A model generated the notes under the pieces. That model was not told the origin of the DNA and did not search any database. It saw nothing but the letters and a program-made list of their open reading frames with translations. Both the position numbers and the translations under genes were made by a program. A stretch of DNA of 64,000 nt from Gracilaria domingensis (Eukaryota > Rhodophyta > Florideophyceae > Gracilariales > Gracilariaceae), in contig VCMS01000069.1 in assembly GCA_022539475.1 (NCBI GenBank), forward strand, positions 186,001-250,000. The letters run 5' to 3'. This document shows positions 41,641 to 53,554 of the stretch, piece after piece; the first letter of the stretch is position 1, and every line of letters starts with the position of its first letter.

Positions 41641-42816
41641 GCCGAACGGATTAGTGGGCTCCGCTTGCACGAGAAACGTCAACAGAAACGTCAACCTTTT
41701 TGGCGGGGATGGCTCAGATGTTCCAAGTGATCCCGTACGCTACTCTGCAAGAGTGCGCAAATATCACACCAGAGTCGCTATTCCACTCGCAAGCTTCCAT
41801 AATTCAAGCACTTGGACACGCGGGCCAGGGGCGCGCAGGATGCGGTGCGTGCCAACCGCGGAGATTTTTACCTGGCCACCTCCCTATTTTCTTGCAGCCG
41901 AAGGTACGCGTGCAGCGTAGGAGTACTGGTTGCTCGCGTTGGGAGGCAGGGCAAGTAGGGGTTGCCAAGGAGCTGTCACAGCGGTGCTGGCGCAAGGTAC
42001 TCGGCCATGGCTCGACCAGGAGCTCAGAAACAGCAGTATGTGATAAGGCGATAAAATTGTATCCCTGCGATGCGACGAGTAGCGAGCCACGATGGAACTT
42101 GCTGCGCGGCGGGCGTACACTTTGATTGCGAAGATACTTTGCGCAACTGCCTGCGTAGATGAAGTGCACGTGGTGGTGCGCGGATTATAAGAGCAGCGCA
42201 CTGTTTAAAGCAGCACGCGCGCATGCCGCTGTGCGCTCGCAACTGCTTCCCATTTTGCCATGGACGCTATGAGTCATCGATGGCGATAAAAGACGTTGCG
42301 CGATTGCTCCTCGTGATGAAGAACGCTTGCACAGAATGATAACCTGTTACAGCAAACATATAATTTGAACAAAAGTGCAACAGTTATAGCACGGGCGGTG
42401 GTACGGAGAGCGGGAAGGCTCTTAGCTGGTCCCTGTACAGATTGTGACACGCGGCTTCGCGATAACAGCGAGCGGAAAGTGGTCAATCCACATTCAAGAT
42501 ATCGCGCTTGAAGATAGTGCCACTTTTCACTCATCCGCACTGCGACAGTCGTGTGGTGCATGGTGAAAAGCGCCAAGGTAGTGTACGGCAGCTCCGGCAT
42601 TCTGCTTCTTGCCAACATTTAAAAAAAATATCTGCGAAACGCCTCCTTTTCGCCACCCATTCCCAGCCTTGATTTCCAGTAGGGGGGAGTGCGCGGCGTT
42701 GTCGAGCAATGGATGCGCGAGAGAAGACTGGCGTCGGTCTGGGATTGAGATTACAAGGGTACAGGGGTATAAACTTTACGCATTGACGTGCCGGCGTGGC
42801 ACGCCGGGCCATGCTG
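41641..42816. other. intergenic stretch without a gene
   Basis: This is GC-rich, with only short frames on both strands and no family match. No RNA gene or repeat is recognised. Confidence 0.5.
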
Positions 42817-44322
42817 CTACCGTTGGTGGGACAGATTTGCTTCCGAAACCAAATTTTCCATAGATTTGTCTCGAGAGCGATGCCTATCAGACAGGCACCG
42901 GCCTGGTACACACTTTTGGAAACAGTCTGGCAGACACCCAACGAACGCGAGGATTTTTAGAACCACTTGGCCCACAATTGCGGCAAGAAATGCTAAAATG
43001 ATAGAAAGCGTCACCGCCATGCTCACAAATCGCCCCTTTGACTGATGATAGTATCCAACCGTTCCCAGAACGGCAGATCCTACGTAAACTCCCTTTGCTA
43101 CAGGGCATGCATATACTCCATAGTAGTCAGAATTGCACTTCTCTACGTCTGGAGGAAGCGCAACTGCCGCATCAAACCAAGCGAAAAACGACATCCAATT
43201 TCTTTCTCTCAAGTGTGAAATGAAAGTGAACACCAGAACTCCCAATTCTGCTACAATAACCAGTAAGATCACAATAAACTTCAGCCAAAATCGCCACCAT
43301 ATAATTTTCGATTTCCTTTGCTTTTGTCCGTCGTACAAATCCCATTTTAAGAATTGCCATAATCCAATTGCTGTAAACACGCTGGTTATTCCTGACCCGA
43401 TCGCAAGGTACACATCTGTCGTTTTCACTTTTTCTGGTCGGCTCACTAAATAACTGTCCTTGGCCATTCCAACCGCATGTTGGTCCTGGGAAATCCTTAT
43501 TGTGTCTCCTCTTCTTTTTGCGTATGTATAGATTACGCCACACTCCGTATCGTTTGCATCTTGATAGTACACGTCACCCAATGCATTATTCGTGGAGGTA
43601 TCGTTTCCAAATACAAAAAAGTCTCTACTTTTGCGATCTTTGTTCCACTTGTCGTAATCTTCCACAATCTCAGAAAACTTAACAGTTGGGTATTGCTCAG
43701 ATTCGTTCAACTTGCGATTGATTCTAGGTGTGCCAATTGCCTTCCACCATCCATATTGTGATTGATTTACCGTCAAATAATGCTTATCTCTAAATTCTCT
43801 TGGTCTTTCATATACCCCATGTTCTGAAACACGAAGCATCTCTGTGTTACAGTCTCTCCATTTTCCATTCACTTTCGGATAAAAACAGAAAACCTTCTTT
43901 GAAGCATCCACCCTTGGTTGCATAACAATTGCGTGTTCACAGTTCCAGTCTAGGCAACGACATGCGATTTGAAGTTGGGTAGAATGACCTTGAACGCCAC
44001 TCTCGGGGTCTTGAAAACTGTAGTGCATTTCTTCAATTCGACCTGGGCTGTCTGCGGCCAGCTTACAACGATTTCCGAAATCGGCAGTGCAAGCGGCAGC
44101 AGCGCCTTTCTCCCGTTGAATCGCATTATTCACAGCCAGCCTAAAGGCAGTGTTCAACAACGGGTTTCGGCTACGTTGAACTATGTCGTACGAACGAATG
44201 CGCCCGGAGTCAGGACGCATCGCCCCGGTATTTCTCCATCGGTCTTCAGCGTTTAATAGTTTGTCGTTGCATAAAATATATTGGAAAAGTGAGATAAAAA
44301 TGAACCCGAGTAGCAATTTCAT
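42817..44322 (-). CDS. secreted-domain/four-pass membrane protein, unknown family
   Basis: The protein has 501 residues. I start at MKLLLGFIFISLFQYILC because it forms a good signal peptide; the frame is open 35 codons further up. About 290 residues follow that should face outside, with Cys pairs such as CRCLDWNC and several N-x-S/T sites. Hydrophobic segments lie near residues 330-345, 365-385, 435-455 and 460-480, separated by a cysteine-bearing loop (VEKCNSDYYGVYACPVAKG). The short C-tail is Cys/Arg-rich. The layout resembles a receptor or tetraspan protein, but I recognise no family. Confidence 0.6.
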   Translation of the reverse strand: MKLLLGFIFISLFQYILCNDKLLNAEDRWRNTGAMRPDSGRIRSYDIVQRSRNPLLNTAFRLAVNNAIQREKGAAAACTADFGNRCKLAADSPGRIEEMHYSFQDPESGVQGHSTQLQIACRCLDWNCEHAIVMQPRVDASKKVFCFYPKVNGKWRDCNTEMLRVSEHGVYERPREFRDKHYLTVNQSQYGWWKAIGTPRINRKLNESEQYPTVKFSEIVEDYDKWNKDRKSRDFFVFGNDTSTNNALGDVYYQDANDTECGVIYTYAKRRGDTIRISQDQHAVGMAKDSYLVSRPEKVKTTDVYLAIGSGITSVFTAIGLWQFLKWDLYDGQKQRKSKIIWWRFWLKFIVILLVIVAELGVLVFTFISHLRERNWMSFFAWFDAAVALPPDVEKCNSDYYGVYACPVAKGVYVGSAVLGTVGYYHQSKGRFVSMAVTLSIILAFLAAIVGQVVLKILAFVGCLPDCFQKCVPGRCLSDRHRSRDKSMENLVSEANLSHQR

Positions 44323-44498
44323 TTTATAGCACCGATGCATTGGCACAAAGAACTTGAGACATGGAAGCAGTATGGTTTCTTTTGTATGGTGCAACAAGCT
44401 TGCTGACAGCTGCAGAGGATTGTTCAAAAACAGCTATAAACCTCGTGAATTCAGATTGAAATGCCCACCCGAAACAGTTTTTTTCTGGGTTCGTTGTC

Positions 44499-44846
44499 TC
44501 AGTACGTAGTAGTATGCCACGCATATCTATAGGGGCATATACAAATAACTTGCGACAGCGTATTCCGATATCCTGCTTCGGTAATTAGCAGATGCCCTAC
44601 ACATAGACTCGAAAATCGAGCACTTTCAATATATAGTTTGATGTTCATCGTACAACCATAGTAGTCTTTGCAGTTCCAAATGACATCCATTTCGTAAGTG
44701 CTGGTTTCTTGGACCATGCAGTTGAGAAAAAAATGCCTACTTCTCGAGCATTTTGAGTTCTGTGTCATCACGTCATATTCAGCAGTTGGTAGCCCGTACA
44801 AAATAAGGAAGAAAAGAGCAATACTTGTCTTCTTGGCTAGACTCAT
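44499..44846 (-). CDS. small secreted cysteine-rich protein
   Basis: The frame encodes 115 residues. The first 22 residues (KKTSIALFFLILYGLPTAEY) look like a signal peptide. Seven or eight cysteines follow (SKCSRSR, LNCMV, WNCKDYYGC, LCVGH, ICICP), consistent with disulphide bonds. It is in the same orientation as the membrane protein downstream, and both genes encode secretory-pathway proteins. No family is recognised. Confidence 0.45.
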   Translation of the reverse strand: MSLAKKTSIALFFLILYGLPTAEYDVMTQNSKCSRSRHFFLNCMVQETSTYEMDVIWNCKDYYGCTMNIKLYIESARFSSLCVGHLLITEAGYRNTLSQVICICPYRYAWHTTTY

Positions 44847-46217
44847 TCCTGGATCTCTGGTCTAGAGCAGTTGCATTAATACAACGTGTTACCAACACAG
44901 CGCTTCTACTTAAATGGCCAAACCTGCTTTTCTCAATCATGGGTCTATATCGATGTTGTCCTCAGTGATTTACTGTTCGTCAGCTACTCTACGTTGCTTG
45001 TATATGCTCCAGTAAGAGTCTCTGGTTTGACTGTTGTACAATACTATGCCCATCTATACGAGCATTCTCCCGCAACTAAGAATGGGAGTTTTGTAGCTGC
45101 AAAAAGATGTACTAATTGGGACCAACGAACCCCACAACAAGTTCTCTCAAATTCAAGTCTCGTTGTAACTGTCAGCGAAAAATGGCTTGTGTGCTGAACC
45201 CACTCAATGGACTATGTAAAAACCGCATCAAGGCTCCCAATATCAGTGAGGAAATCCAGTGTGCTGTGCAGATGTATCAAACAAGAAATACTTAATACTG
45301 TAATGAAGACCATGCCGCACGATTCATTGGTTATTTTCAAGGTCGGTAAGCGCTTTTTGGCCCTGAAGGCCAATGGGTGGCGCGCTGGACGCCGTGGAGC
45401 AAATGGGTGTGTGGGCGCGTCTGCTGAGCGTATTGCTGACGCTGGGCGGCGCGCCGGGCGCGCCGGTGCAGAGCCGACAACCGCACAACAGCAAAGCGCA
45501 GATGGTTCACCGAAAGAAATTGCCAGGCCCTCTTGCCGAACGCGAAACTGTACATTCCTCAGGAATGTCCTCACGATGCACTTGTCCGATTCACAACCAG
45601 ACAACAAATTGGTCGCGCCCATTCCTTCCTTCTCGTCTCCATCCAAAAATAAAGAGTTGTAAAGAGCTTTCTGAGCCAAGTACGTGCTCAGTTTTCCCCC
45701 GTCCTTCTGATATATCCTCTTCCCACATACTAAATAACGTGCTTTATGTACAATCCCGAACTTTCGAGCTTACAGCTTCAGTATCATCTTCGTCACACAT
45801 GTGTTGCTCATCAAACTCACAGTCAAAGCTTACGAGAAGTCCTAGTAAAGCGCATCGGGCTCTTGGACCCACTAGGCAGATAACATTGCGCCGCAGAGCG
45901 TCCTTCATTTTTGTTCAGCACCTCATTGAGTTTGGCGATCGCCACAGCATAAAGTCCGTGTATAGACAATATGATATCACAACCACTTTTTACACCAGCA
46001 TTGCGTCTTGAAGTCTGCGAAGGTCTGTCTAAACTGATTTGAATATCCATAAATTGGGGGATCTATGTGTAGAAAACGACTAAAACCATCTTTCCCGTCC
46101 ACAGATTATATCCAATAGACATATTCCAAACTCTTCGATTCTCTTCAAGAGTTTTAAGAGCGGGTTTCAAAGCTATGTTGTAACTCAATTCACGTCGTTT
46201 TTGTCCTTTACGCGAGT
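44847..46217. other. intergenic stretch, no supported gene
   Basis: Overlapping frames of about 150 residues occur on both strands at 45207-45679. They are driven by a GC-rich block at 45370-45480 and have no family likeness. I see no repeat or RNA gene. Confidence 0.45.
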
Positions 46218-47084
46218 TTACATTGGCGTTACGGAAAACACGGCCACCGGTTCTTTGAGCACGATGGTTCCATTCTTCGTTTCTGTTGCCTCCTCACAAA
46301 ACATTTTTGAAACGTGATGAAGTTTTGCATTATCCAGGCCCCTTAAGTCCCGTTCCAAGCAGAACGACATGATGTCACGCCCCCTTTCTGTGGGCTGCAT
46401 ACATTCTGACAAATCCAGCTCTGCAGGTAGTTCGAGATACCGAAAGGGCGCTGCCAATCGTTCCAAGACATGTTTGATATCATTAGCCAGCAGTATATAC
46501 AGCTTTTCATCCTTCGAGAACTCTGCAACTTTTTTAATGATTCCCGGAACTCCTGTGCAACTCGCGTGAAAGATAATGACACTACCAGTCCGGCAAGCGA
46601 GATTGCGCGCACGCTTCAGTGCTAATGCACAATGCTCGAAGTAGTACATTACATGGCTGAAGAGAACAATGTCGTAAGTTGCCATTTCATCATCAAAATC
46701 TTCGAAGCGTTTACGATGAATCTCGAAAGTAACCAAATTTAGCGCCGAATGCCGCATTCTTTGAAGGAGAGTTTCACGGTAGGTATGATTTGGTTCGAGA
46801 GCAACGTAGCGAATACTATTGAGCTTCATATCGGCATCCCTGGAGATTTTGTGCTCCAGCGTGCGAAGAAATGGAATGTCTATATCACCATTTCCAGGGC
46901 CTACACTTAGCACATTGAAAGCAGATTTTGTAGAAGCCGTTTGACACGATTTGAGAAACTCCTGTGATTGGCTACACAGCCACACGACGGATGTTGAAGT
47001 CATTGTAGAAGCATTACGCCGGATATCGTACAGACGAGCGTATTCGTCTTCAGAGAGAGGTGGAGCAAAGTTCAGCGATGGCAT
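46218..47084 (-). CDS. SAM-dependent methyltransferase, histamine N-methyltransferase-like
   Basis: The protein has 288 residues. Motif I, FNVLSVGPGNGDID (residues 57-69), is the glycine-rich SAM-binding loop. VALEPN is the acidic end of strand beta-2, and TYDIVLFSHVMYYFEH is the post-I/IV region. This combination (LSxGxGxGxID, then xEPN, then a YY motif) resembles HNMT-type small-molecule methyltransferases. The substrate is unknown. The start MPSLNFAPPLSEDEYARLYD looks natural, since HNMT relatives also begin with a short helix before the Rossmann fold. The gene is complete and without a visible intron. Confidence 0.75.
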   Translation of the reverse strand: MPSLNFAPPLSEDEYARLYDIRRNASTMTSTSVVWLCSQSQEFLKSCQTASTKSAFNVLSVGPGNGDIDIPFLRTLEHKISRDADMKLNSIRYVALEPNHTYRETLLQRMRHSALNLVTFEIHRKRFEDFDDEMATYDIVLFSHVMYYFEHCALALKRARNLACRTGSVIIFHASCTGVPGIIKKVAEFSKDEKLYILLANDIKHVLERLAAPFRYLELPAELDLSECMQPTERGRDIMSFCLERDLRGLDNAKLHHVSKMFCEEATETKNGTIVLKEPVAVFSVTPM

Positions 47085-50075
47085 GTTGAAACAGGTTCCC
47101 TTTTCATGGATTGGTTACAATAGCAGTGTGAATAACATGTTCAGAGTCTCCGGAATGGTAGGGTTTTATAGTCATGGCATTTACGGGAAAGAGAATGGAA
47201 AAGTGACGGCATGGAAGCTTGGTTATGTGCAGCCCCGAGCGAAATGTCGACATTGGTATTGGTCGAATCTAGAGATCGAGGGGGCTTGCTGCATCAGCCG
47301 GCTGTATCCTCATCACCTTTCCGGCACAAATCATTAATAACCTTGTTGTCCCGCGAGGGCATCACTCGCTTCTGGCTTGCATGCATCTGCTTGCGTGTGC
47401 ATGTGTGCCTCTCTTGCATATGCAAATTACTTCGTACCAGAGCTCTGGAATTTCTAGGAACCGCCGAAGTAGATTTATTTGAGCAATTGTTTCAGCGATT
47501 AGGCGTGAGATGTTCTCCGTCGCGACGTATGACGGGCGTATGAACTTCGTCTGTTGACGTCGTCACATGTCCATGTCATGTCCCCTTCTACGAAACATTA
47601 ACGTCTGATCGCTGTTTTTAAAACCCACCCAACCCATCCCGGGAACTATACATCTCTTCTAGAATGTACTGAGCGTTTTGAGTTCTGCTCAACTCGCAGG
47701 TGACTAGACATGGCCGTCTACATCCCCCGCTTTCCCAAACACTAAAGATCTTCCCTCTCAGCGTGAACTGGGAGAACAATTAATGGACATCCCCTCGCCT
47801 TCTTCACAACCCTAGAAGAACTTGTTCCAGGCTATATGAATATCGTTCATTCTTATACATCACGGATATCGACTGACTGCACGATCGACTGTGACAACCG
47901 CATTCTGTCATTGTGTGGAGCAATGATTATGCCAAACTTGCGTAGTGTTATCGATTTGTCGTGTAGATTGAAAACATTCCACCCTGCTATTCTGATTGCA
48001 ATTGCAACAGTTTTTCAAACAGCAATCACAGATGCACATTTTGTAAGTTCGTCCAATGGACTCTTGCAAAGAAAAGTGGCGACAACACCAGTGGTAACAG
48101 AAAACCATTCCACAGGGCTTCATGATGTGCTCCACGTTCAAGCGACCATATTTACAAATGTGTCAAAGAAGGCCGCATATATGGCTGTACTAGCTTCCGA
48201 ACAATAAATGTCTTGTTCAATTTACTCGCGCCCTTCTATAAAACTTGCGTCCCACTGTTTTCAAATTTGGTACTCCAGGAACGCATTTGATGTATCAGGT
48301 AGCATATGATGCAAAGGGCCTATTCTGATTGGCAAAAGATACTAGAACACAAGAGAACAATGTAGATTAAATGTCCGTTTGAAATCGCCATCGGGAATGG
48401 TAGTTTCCCTGGACAGTGCCATTTCCATCGGTTCCAATCCCGATTGAATCTTCACGAATGAAGCGATTGGCTACTCGAGTGAATGCTGTGGAATGATACT
48501 CCATCGGAGAAAGAAGAAATGAAGAGCATTGGCCTTCGGTCTCGGGATATGTTCACTGTGAGAGGGTTGAATCACGATTTTGTTTACATTTGGAAGCACC
48601 GAAGATACCTAATACTTTCTCGTCGTAGCTTAGTAATTGTAGTACGGCTACTCAGTAGGGGACAGTGGCTGGATGTAGAAGTGAAATAGGTCGCTGGGTC
48701 TTGAGGAAACCTATAAGTAGAAACGGAATTAGCTCCACCGTTTTCATAAATAAAGGCAAAGGAGATAGTCAAGAGTTTCAGAAGGTCCTCAAGAAAATTT
48801 TTCCTTCGTGCTCTCATCTTGCAGTGAACGCATCCCGTGAAGTAGTTCGGGGAGTGTGCTTTTGTAGTGCTGTCAGCTGCAGATGGCAGTCACAGAGGGT
48901 CACGATAACATCTCCGCAGTGCAAGCTTGAGCACCACACGCACTGGAGCGGCCATAGCTCGTCGGTAACCACCTTCGTGTGCTTTTTGTGTGAGCTTAGG
49001 ATCCTGGGTTCGAGCCCCAGCTCTGCTTTGTTCCCCTCCCGGTACACCACAGCTTTGTCGTAACTACGCTTCTCGACATGGGTGCTGGCTTACAACATTG
49101 ACAATCCCATCACGGTCGTCAGCACCAGCCCTCTGCTGGAGTTTGAGCTGCAGCTTCTCGCAATGAACACGGTCTTCTGCCTGCGTCTGTTTACACTCGG
49201 GGCAGTTGCAATCAGCAAATATTTGATTGTCCCTTATCGTTCATGGTTATGACTATTGTTTAAAGCACATACTTGCCTTTAATCTGCTGAATCCAGCTCC
49301 TAGAAGTCGAAGAAACTACGCTCTCAGGGATTGTAAGTCTCCTTTTCTTTCATGCGGACAAGGCCTCGTATCCTATTTTTGGTTGAAGTACCGAAGGTGA
49401 AACGTTTACGCCGAGAGTCCTTTCTACCGTTGTGGACTTCCTCAAGGCGATATAATCAAATTCCGCCCTGTACGTTTCCTATGCTTCCTTTGAAAGCTCA
49501 TTTGCAACGAGAGGTGTTTCGCAAAGGAAAGAGAGCAGCACATGGTGAGCATCCTTCTTGAAATTTCCGCCCTATACGCACTTCTCGTTGCACAAGTCCT
49601 GTGACTCAAGCACACGAGTGTGGTCCTGTGATGGGTTTTGACGAACCCTTGCGGCAGATTTCAACGCTCTGTAAAATCGTGGGACATGAAAACGGTGATG
49701 AGGCTTCTCTACTTGTTGACAGTGTACAAAAACCTTTGATTCTGAAGTTGAAGCGGAGTTTTCCGCAGAGAAAACTCCCTCCCCAAAGCTGAACACGAAA
49801 GCCAACATCCCCTCTGCTCATCAAGTGTCGATAAGAAGCTCGTCAGACAACTTGTCAACTCAGGCACGCACGAGATTATTGCTTTTTGATTCAAAAAACC
49901 GTGATCTCTTTATTCATTCTACCTGTGAACCTCGACGACTTGAGCGGACAATCCCCCCAGACTGATGTGAAGGACGACAAGAGCGCCAACAACCTATTCG
50001 AGGTGATCACCAATGCGCAGAGATATTTGGCAAGGTATGGCTCTCGGGGATATTCCTCAGCATTCAAAGACCATC
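47085..50075. other. long intergenic stretch
   Basis: I see no gene with family support. A 123-residue plus-strand frame at 47836-48207 has one hydrophobic segment (AILIAIATVFQTAI) and stays a weak candidate. A tRNA-like relic lies at 48948-49027. The rest has short frames only. Confidence 0.45.
48948..49027 (+). pseudogene. tRNA-like relic or SINE head with A and B boxes
   Basis: TAGCTCGTCGG (48955-48965) fits the pol III A box and tRNA D-arm. GGTTCGAGCCC (49007-49017) fits the B box, inside a perfect T-arm CTGGG/CCCAG. The acceptor arms do not pair and no anticodon arm is seen, so it is not a working tRNA. Confidence 0.35.
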
Positions 50076-51077
50076 ATGGGGGCCGTATACAACATAGGGC
50101 CATACAGACAAGAAGACCATAGCGATGCCGTAATAAATATGTGCAAAGGAGTTTACGACGGGTTGGACTTCGTGCCAGCACGACTGCCGTTTTACGATGC
50201 GGCAGAACATTGCATGCCACTGGTAGCAGAATGTTCTGCGATGAAGGAGGTGGTTAGTTTTGTAAATATTAGGGAAAAGAAGGGCGAATCTCACGATGAT
50301 AATGAAGTAACATTTCATCTAGAAGGGCTAAGAGTGAGGGAAGACATGAGACGAAAAGGAATAGCGGGAATGATGGTCTCGTATGCTGTTGAGATGTTTA
50401 CGGAGCGATATGCGCACTTGAGAAACGTCTCGTTCAGTGCTGTAACAGACGTGAGAAATGGTGGAATGAAGAAGATATTTGAACGTCGAGGATGGGAAAG
50501 GGGAGAAGTGCTATTTGTGTGGCCTGCACAAAAAGCTATCTACGACTTGGAAGAAAGTGAACAGAGCATGGTGCAAAAGTTATTAGGTGGAATCATCACT
50601 GAGGAAGACTTCGAAAGATTTTCTTTTCCTGCTTGGAAATATGAGCGAGTGTCGAGTAGCGCGGAAATCGAGAGGATTATGAACACAATGGGAGATATGG
50701 GTGCCCATAGGGTTCGTCCCGATTACTATGATATTGAGGAGGGATCCAGTATTGTAAACTTTCTATCCGCTGAGGGAGGAGAGAGAAGTGTGTGGAGGAT
50801 TGATCACCAGCAAATGACTGCTGCAATTTTGTTCACGGAAGAGCAAGAGGACGGTGTTACGGTAATTGGAGCTGTTGTGAAGGACGCGGATACCGCTGAA
50901 ACAGTAGTATCGTTCGTGGACAATCATCTTAGTTTGAATAGATTCCAAATGGTGTTCGATGTGGCAGTTGGGGATGCGTGGTCGCTCAAAGCCACACAGA
51001 CTTTTGCTACGAGGGAGGAGGTGTTTGTCACGTATCGGTTGAAGGTAGGCTCTAAGGGAGCAAACCCCATGTCATGA
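50076..51077 (+). CDS. GNAT N-acetyltransferase, NAT16-like
   Basis: The protein has 333 residues. LEGLRVREDMRRKGIAGMM (residues 83-100) is GNAT motif A with the R/Q-x-x-G-x-G/A acetyl-CoA loop as RRKGIAG. The next helix and strand (YAHLRNVSFSAVTDVRNGGMKKIFERRGW) fit motif B. An extra C-terminal part of about 160 residues resembles the longer layout of animal NAT16/histidine N-acetyltransferase proteins, but the substrate is a guess. I chose MGAVYNIGPYRQEDHSD as start because GNAT folds usually open with such a strand. The frame is open 21 codons upstream. Confidence 0.7.
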   Translation: MGAVYNIGPYRQEDHSDAVINMCKGVYDGLDFVPARLPFYDAAEHCMPLVAECSAMKEVVSFVNIREKKGESHDDNEVTFHLEGLRVREDMRRKGIAGMMVSYAVEMFTERYAHLRNVSFSAVTDVRNGGMKKIFERRGWERGEVLFVWPAQKAIYDLEESEQSMVQKLLGGIITEEDFERFSFPAWKYERVSSSAEIERIMNTMGDMGAHRVRPDYYDIEEGSSIVNFLSAEGGERSVWRIDHQQMTAAILFTEEQEDGVTVIGAVVKDADTAETVVSFVDNHLSLNRFQMVFDVAVGDAWSLKATQTFATREEVFVTYRLKVGSKGANPMS

Positions 51078-51517
51078 TGACATGTGGATGAGGATATTTC
51101 ATTCATTTGCGTTTAATGAAAGAGAATTCCGCTGCATCAGATATTTTCTGTTTGAGGTATCTACTACTGTCACTACCGTTGGTAACATTCCACGTGCCGG
51201 CACGGCATGGATGCAACACTTGCTGTTAGCTATCTACCTGGCACGCAATCTATTCCTCGCATCGCATGTGGGTTGCTAAAGAGCCCCGACGAACAATAAC
51301 ACCGTCCTGAAGACATAGCTACAAGCCGCAGATCTGTAACTGTTCTCTACTAGTTCTATACCTATGCATTTGACAAGTGATACACTACAATCCTAGTGCA
51401 CTCTTCCTGGTTTAGGAAGCTAACTCAGAAGCAAAAAACGCAACCCATCTCTTCCCGTCCATCGAAATAAATCATCAAGATTAAAACAGAAGGCCTAATG
51501 CAGATACTGCATGTCAA
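51078..51517. other. intergenic stretch between convergent genes
   Basis: This is the 3' flank of the acetyltransferase and of the flavoprotein gene on the other strand. I see nothing in it. Confidence 0.6.
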
Positions 51518-52946
51518 TTAAAAGTTCGTAGTTGACTTGCCATCAAGATCATGAAGTATGGCACCGATATCATCGAAAACTGTACTTTTCTTGGAAGTGC
51601 TGTGAGCTGCTTCGGCCTTTGTCTGCCGATTGCTAGTGGGAGAAGCATGCGCTTGTTTGCTCACACCGTTCTGATAAAATCGGTCGACGGTAAACTGGCC
51701 CAGTAACTGACGAACTTCTGAAGATAATTCGTCGGTTTGGCCCATAGCATAAGCTGCGCCAATCTTCGCCGCAATCAGAGCAAGAAGCACACCATTTCTG
51801 TGACAGCCAGTGACCACGCTGAGATTATCAAATGAACAAGGTCCGAATATCGGATTATCATCTGGCGTACCGGGTCGAAAGCCAGCCCACATCTCTCGGA
51901 TTTCATAGTCGGCCATAGATGGTATGAGCTCAACGGCAGAGTCGATGAGGTATTTGATGCCGGCTGCGGTATTTCGACTGTCAAAACCTCGTTCTTCGAC
52001 GGAAGCACCCACATAATACTCAGTGAAGTCATTTTTTGGCGCGATGTAAACGTGGGAATGAATGACGTGTTTTGGGAGCGAGTGCGCCCCTGGTGGAGGA
52101 ACAAGCGATATCATCTGACCTTTGACAGGTCGAACTGGTACCATGGGCAGCAGCTTGTTGGTCCAAACTCCGGCGCAAACTACGATGTGAGAGGCATGGA
52201 TTTGTTTGCCATCCTCATTCTCAAGAGCGGCCACACGAGTGCCTCGCGTGGCAGCGATCTTGCGTGCTGGCACCTCATCAAAAGTGACGCCAAGCTTCTC
52301 ACACGCAACTCGGAGAGCATGTGCCAATCGCCGATTATTCACGAGGGTTGGGTTCAACAGCCTTAACTTTTTCACTCAGCGCAGGTTCAATATGACGTAC
52401 TGCATCGCCACGAATAAAATTATCTCCAGGTTGATCTTCAAAAAACGGGACCAGAAAGTCGGAGCGTGTATCATACTGCACATCAACCCCGGATATGGCC
52501 TGCACATTGTCAACCCAAGTGGGATACATATTTAAAGCCTGTTCAGCCAATTTGAACAAAGGCGGCGAAAGCCTTTTGGGAGACGGGGCAAGCATTCCGG
52601 CCGCCGCCCACGCAGCGGGCCGAAGGGTTGGGGCGTCGACCATACGGACTGTGACGCCGCGTTGGGCAAGCTCGAACGCCGTGGAAAGGCCCTGCATGCC
52701 GGCGCCCACGATGACCACGTCAGGTGTGGCCATTTCACACGGCACCACCTCATGCTCTGATGGCCTACTTTGGCTTGGCGACCTGTAGTTCGACTGGTTT
52801 GAAGAAGATTGCGGTGGGATGCCGAAGGGGGCCATCGCGGCGTATCTAGGAGTTGGAACGGAGGTGTGATTGAACAGGTGATGACGGTGGCACTGGAAAG
52901 CAAAGAACCGCTCAAGCCACCACCTTTTAAGTAATACCTTCTCCAC
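51518..52946 (-). CDS. FAD-dependent amino-acid/glycine oxidase-like protein, one frame change
   Basis: The N-terminal part (52946-52335) has VVIVGAGMQGLSTAFELAQ (residues 77-95 from MEKV), the FAD-binding GxGxxG, and AAWAAAGMLAP as in ThiO/DAO oxidases. The C-terminal part (52375-51518) has HIVVCAGVWTNKLL, VRPVKGQMI, EMWAGFRPGTPDD and the end TGCHRNGVLLA, all family landmarks. The two parts overlap in different frames near 52350, and one extra or missing base explains it. This may be a sequencing error, since everything else is well preserved. The N-terminus before MAPFG (52835) could be an organelle-targeting peptide. Members oxidise glycine or D-amino acids, for example in thiamine synthesis. 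Confidence 0.75.
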
Positions 52947-53477
52947 GGTATACCCCTTCCTATGCTCTTCGACTTACCATATCCTAAAGGGACCGTATCT
53001 TACCTTCTGTGCCAACTAGGTCTTAGCACCAAGATGAAACCTGTCGTAGATGCTTCAATTACTGGCGTCGTCGTCAGTATCTCGAAGATGCCAATCATTG
53101 AGAAGGAGGCAGATACTATTGCGAAAATCTGGAAAGTGGGACGGGCTGCTCTCAAGATTCGGTAATGCATACGCAGGAGCACAATAAATGGGCTCCACCA
53201 ATGATTGATCTGCAATGGCGCACATGCGCAAGTCCTCGTTGCTCTCTTCGCGTCTTTTACACGTGGCACACGTGACATGTTACCTCACGCCCGTTCGTGA
53301 GTTGGAATGCGTCGCATCACTTACACATGCTGGGCCGGGAGTCTAGCTCAGCTTTTTGTGTGGTGATGCAGAAAGGCCCTCCTCCGACCGGTACCGTCGT
53401 ACTTGATACTTGAAGCCCGTACCGCCACGCGTGAGACATGCATTGAGGGTTTTGGCCGAAGAGGTCTGCCGCCGTGA

Positions 53478-53509
53478 GAGCGAGCGCGAGAGCGAGCGCG
53501 AGAGCGGAA
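53478..53509 (+). repeat. GAGAGCGAGCGC simple repeat
   Basis: This is a short direct repeat of 12-base units, GAGAGCGAGCGC, upstream of the NRAMP ATG. It would encode alternating Arg and Ala if the upstream frame were used. Confidence 0.7.
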
Positions 53510-53554
53510 GGACCACGAGACCGCGGTGCTCTGCTTGACGCTAGCCTCCCCTCC

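Noticed and set aside
45207-46011. Overlapping frames of 150-210 codons on both strands
   Set aside because: They are mirror images caused by a GC-rich block with few stops. No motif or family likeness is seen on either strand.
48948-49027. Functional tRNA gene
   Set aside because: The acceptor strands do not pair and there is no anticodon stem.
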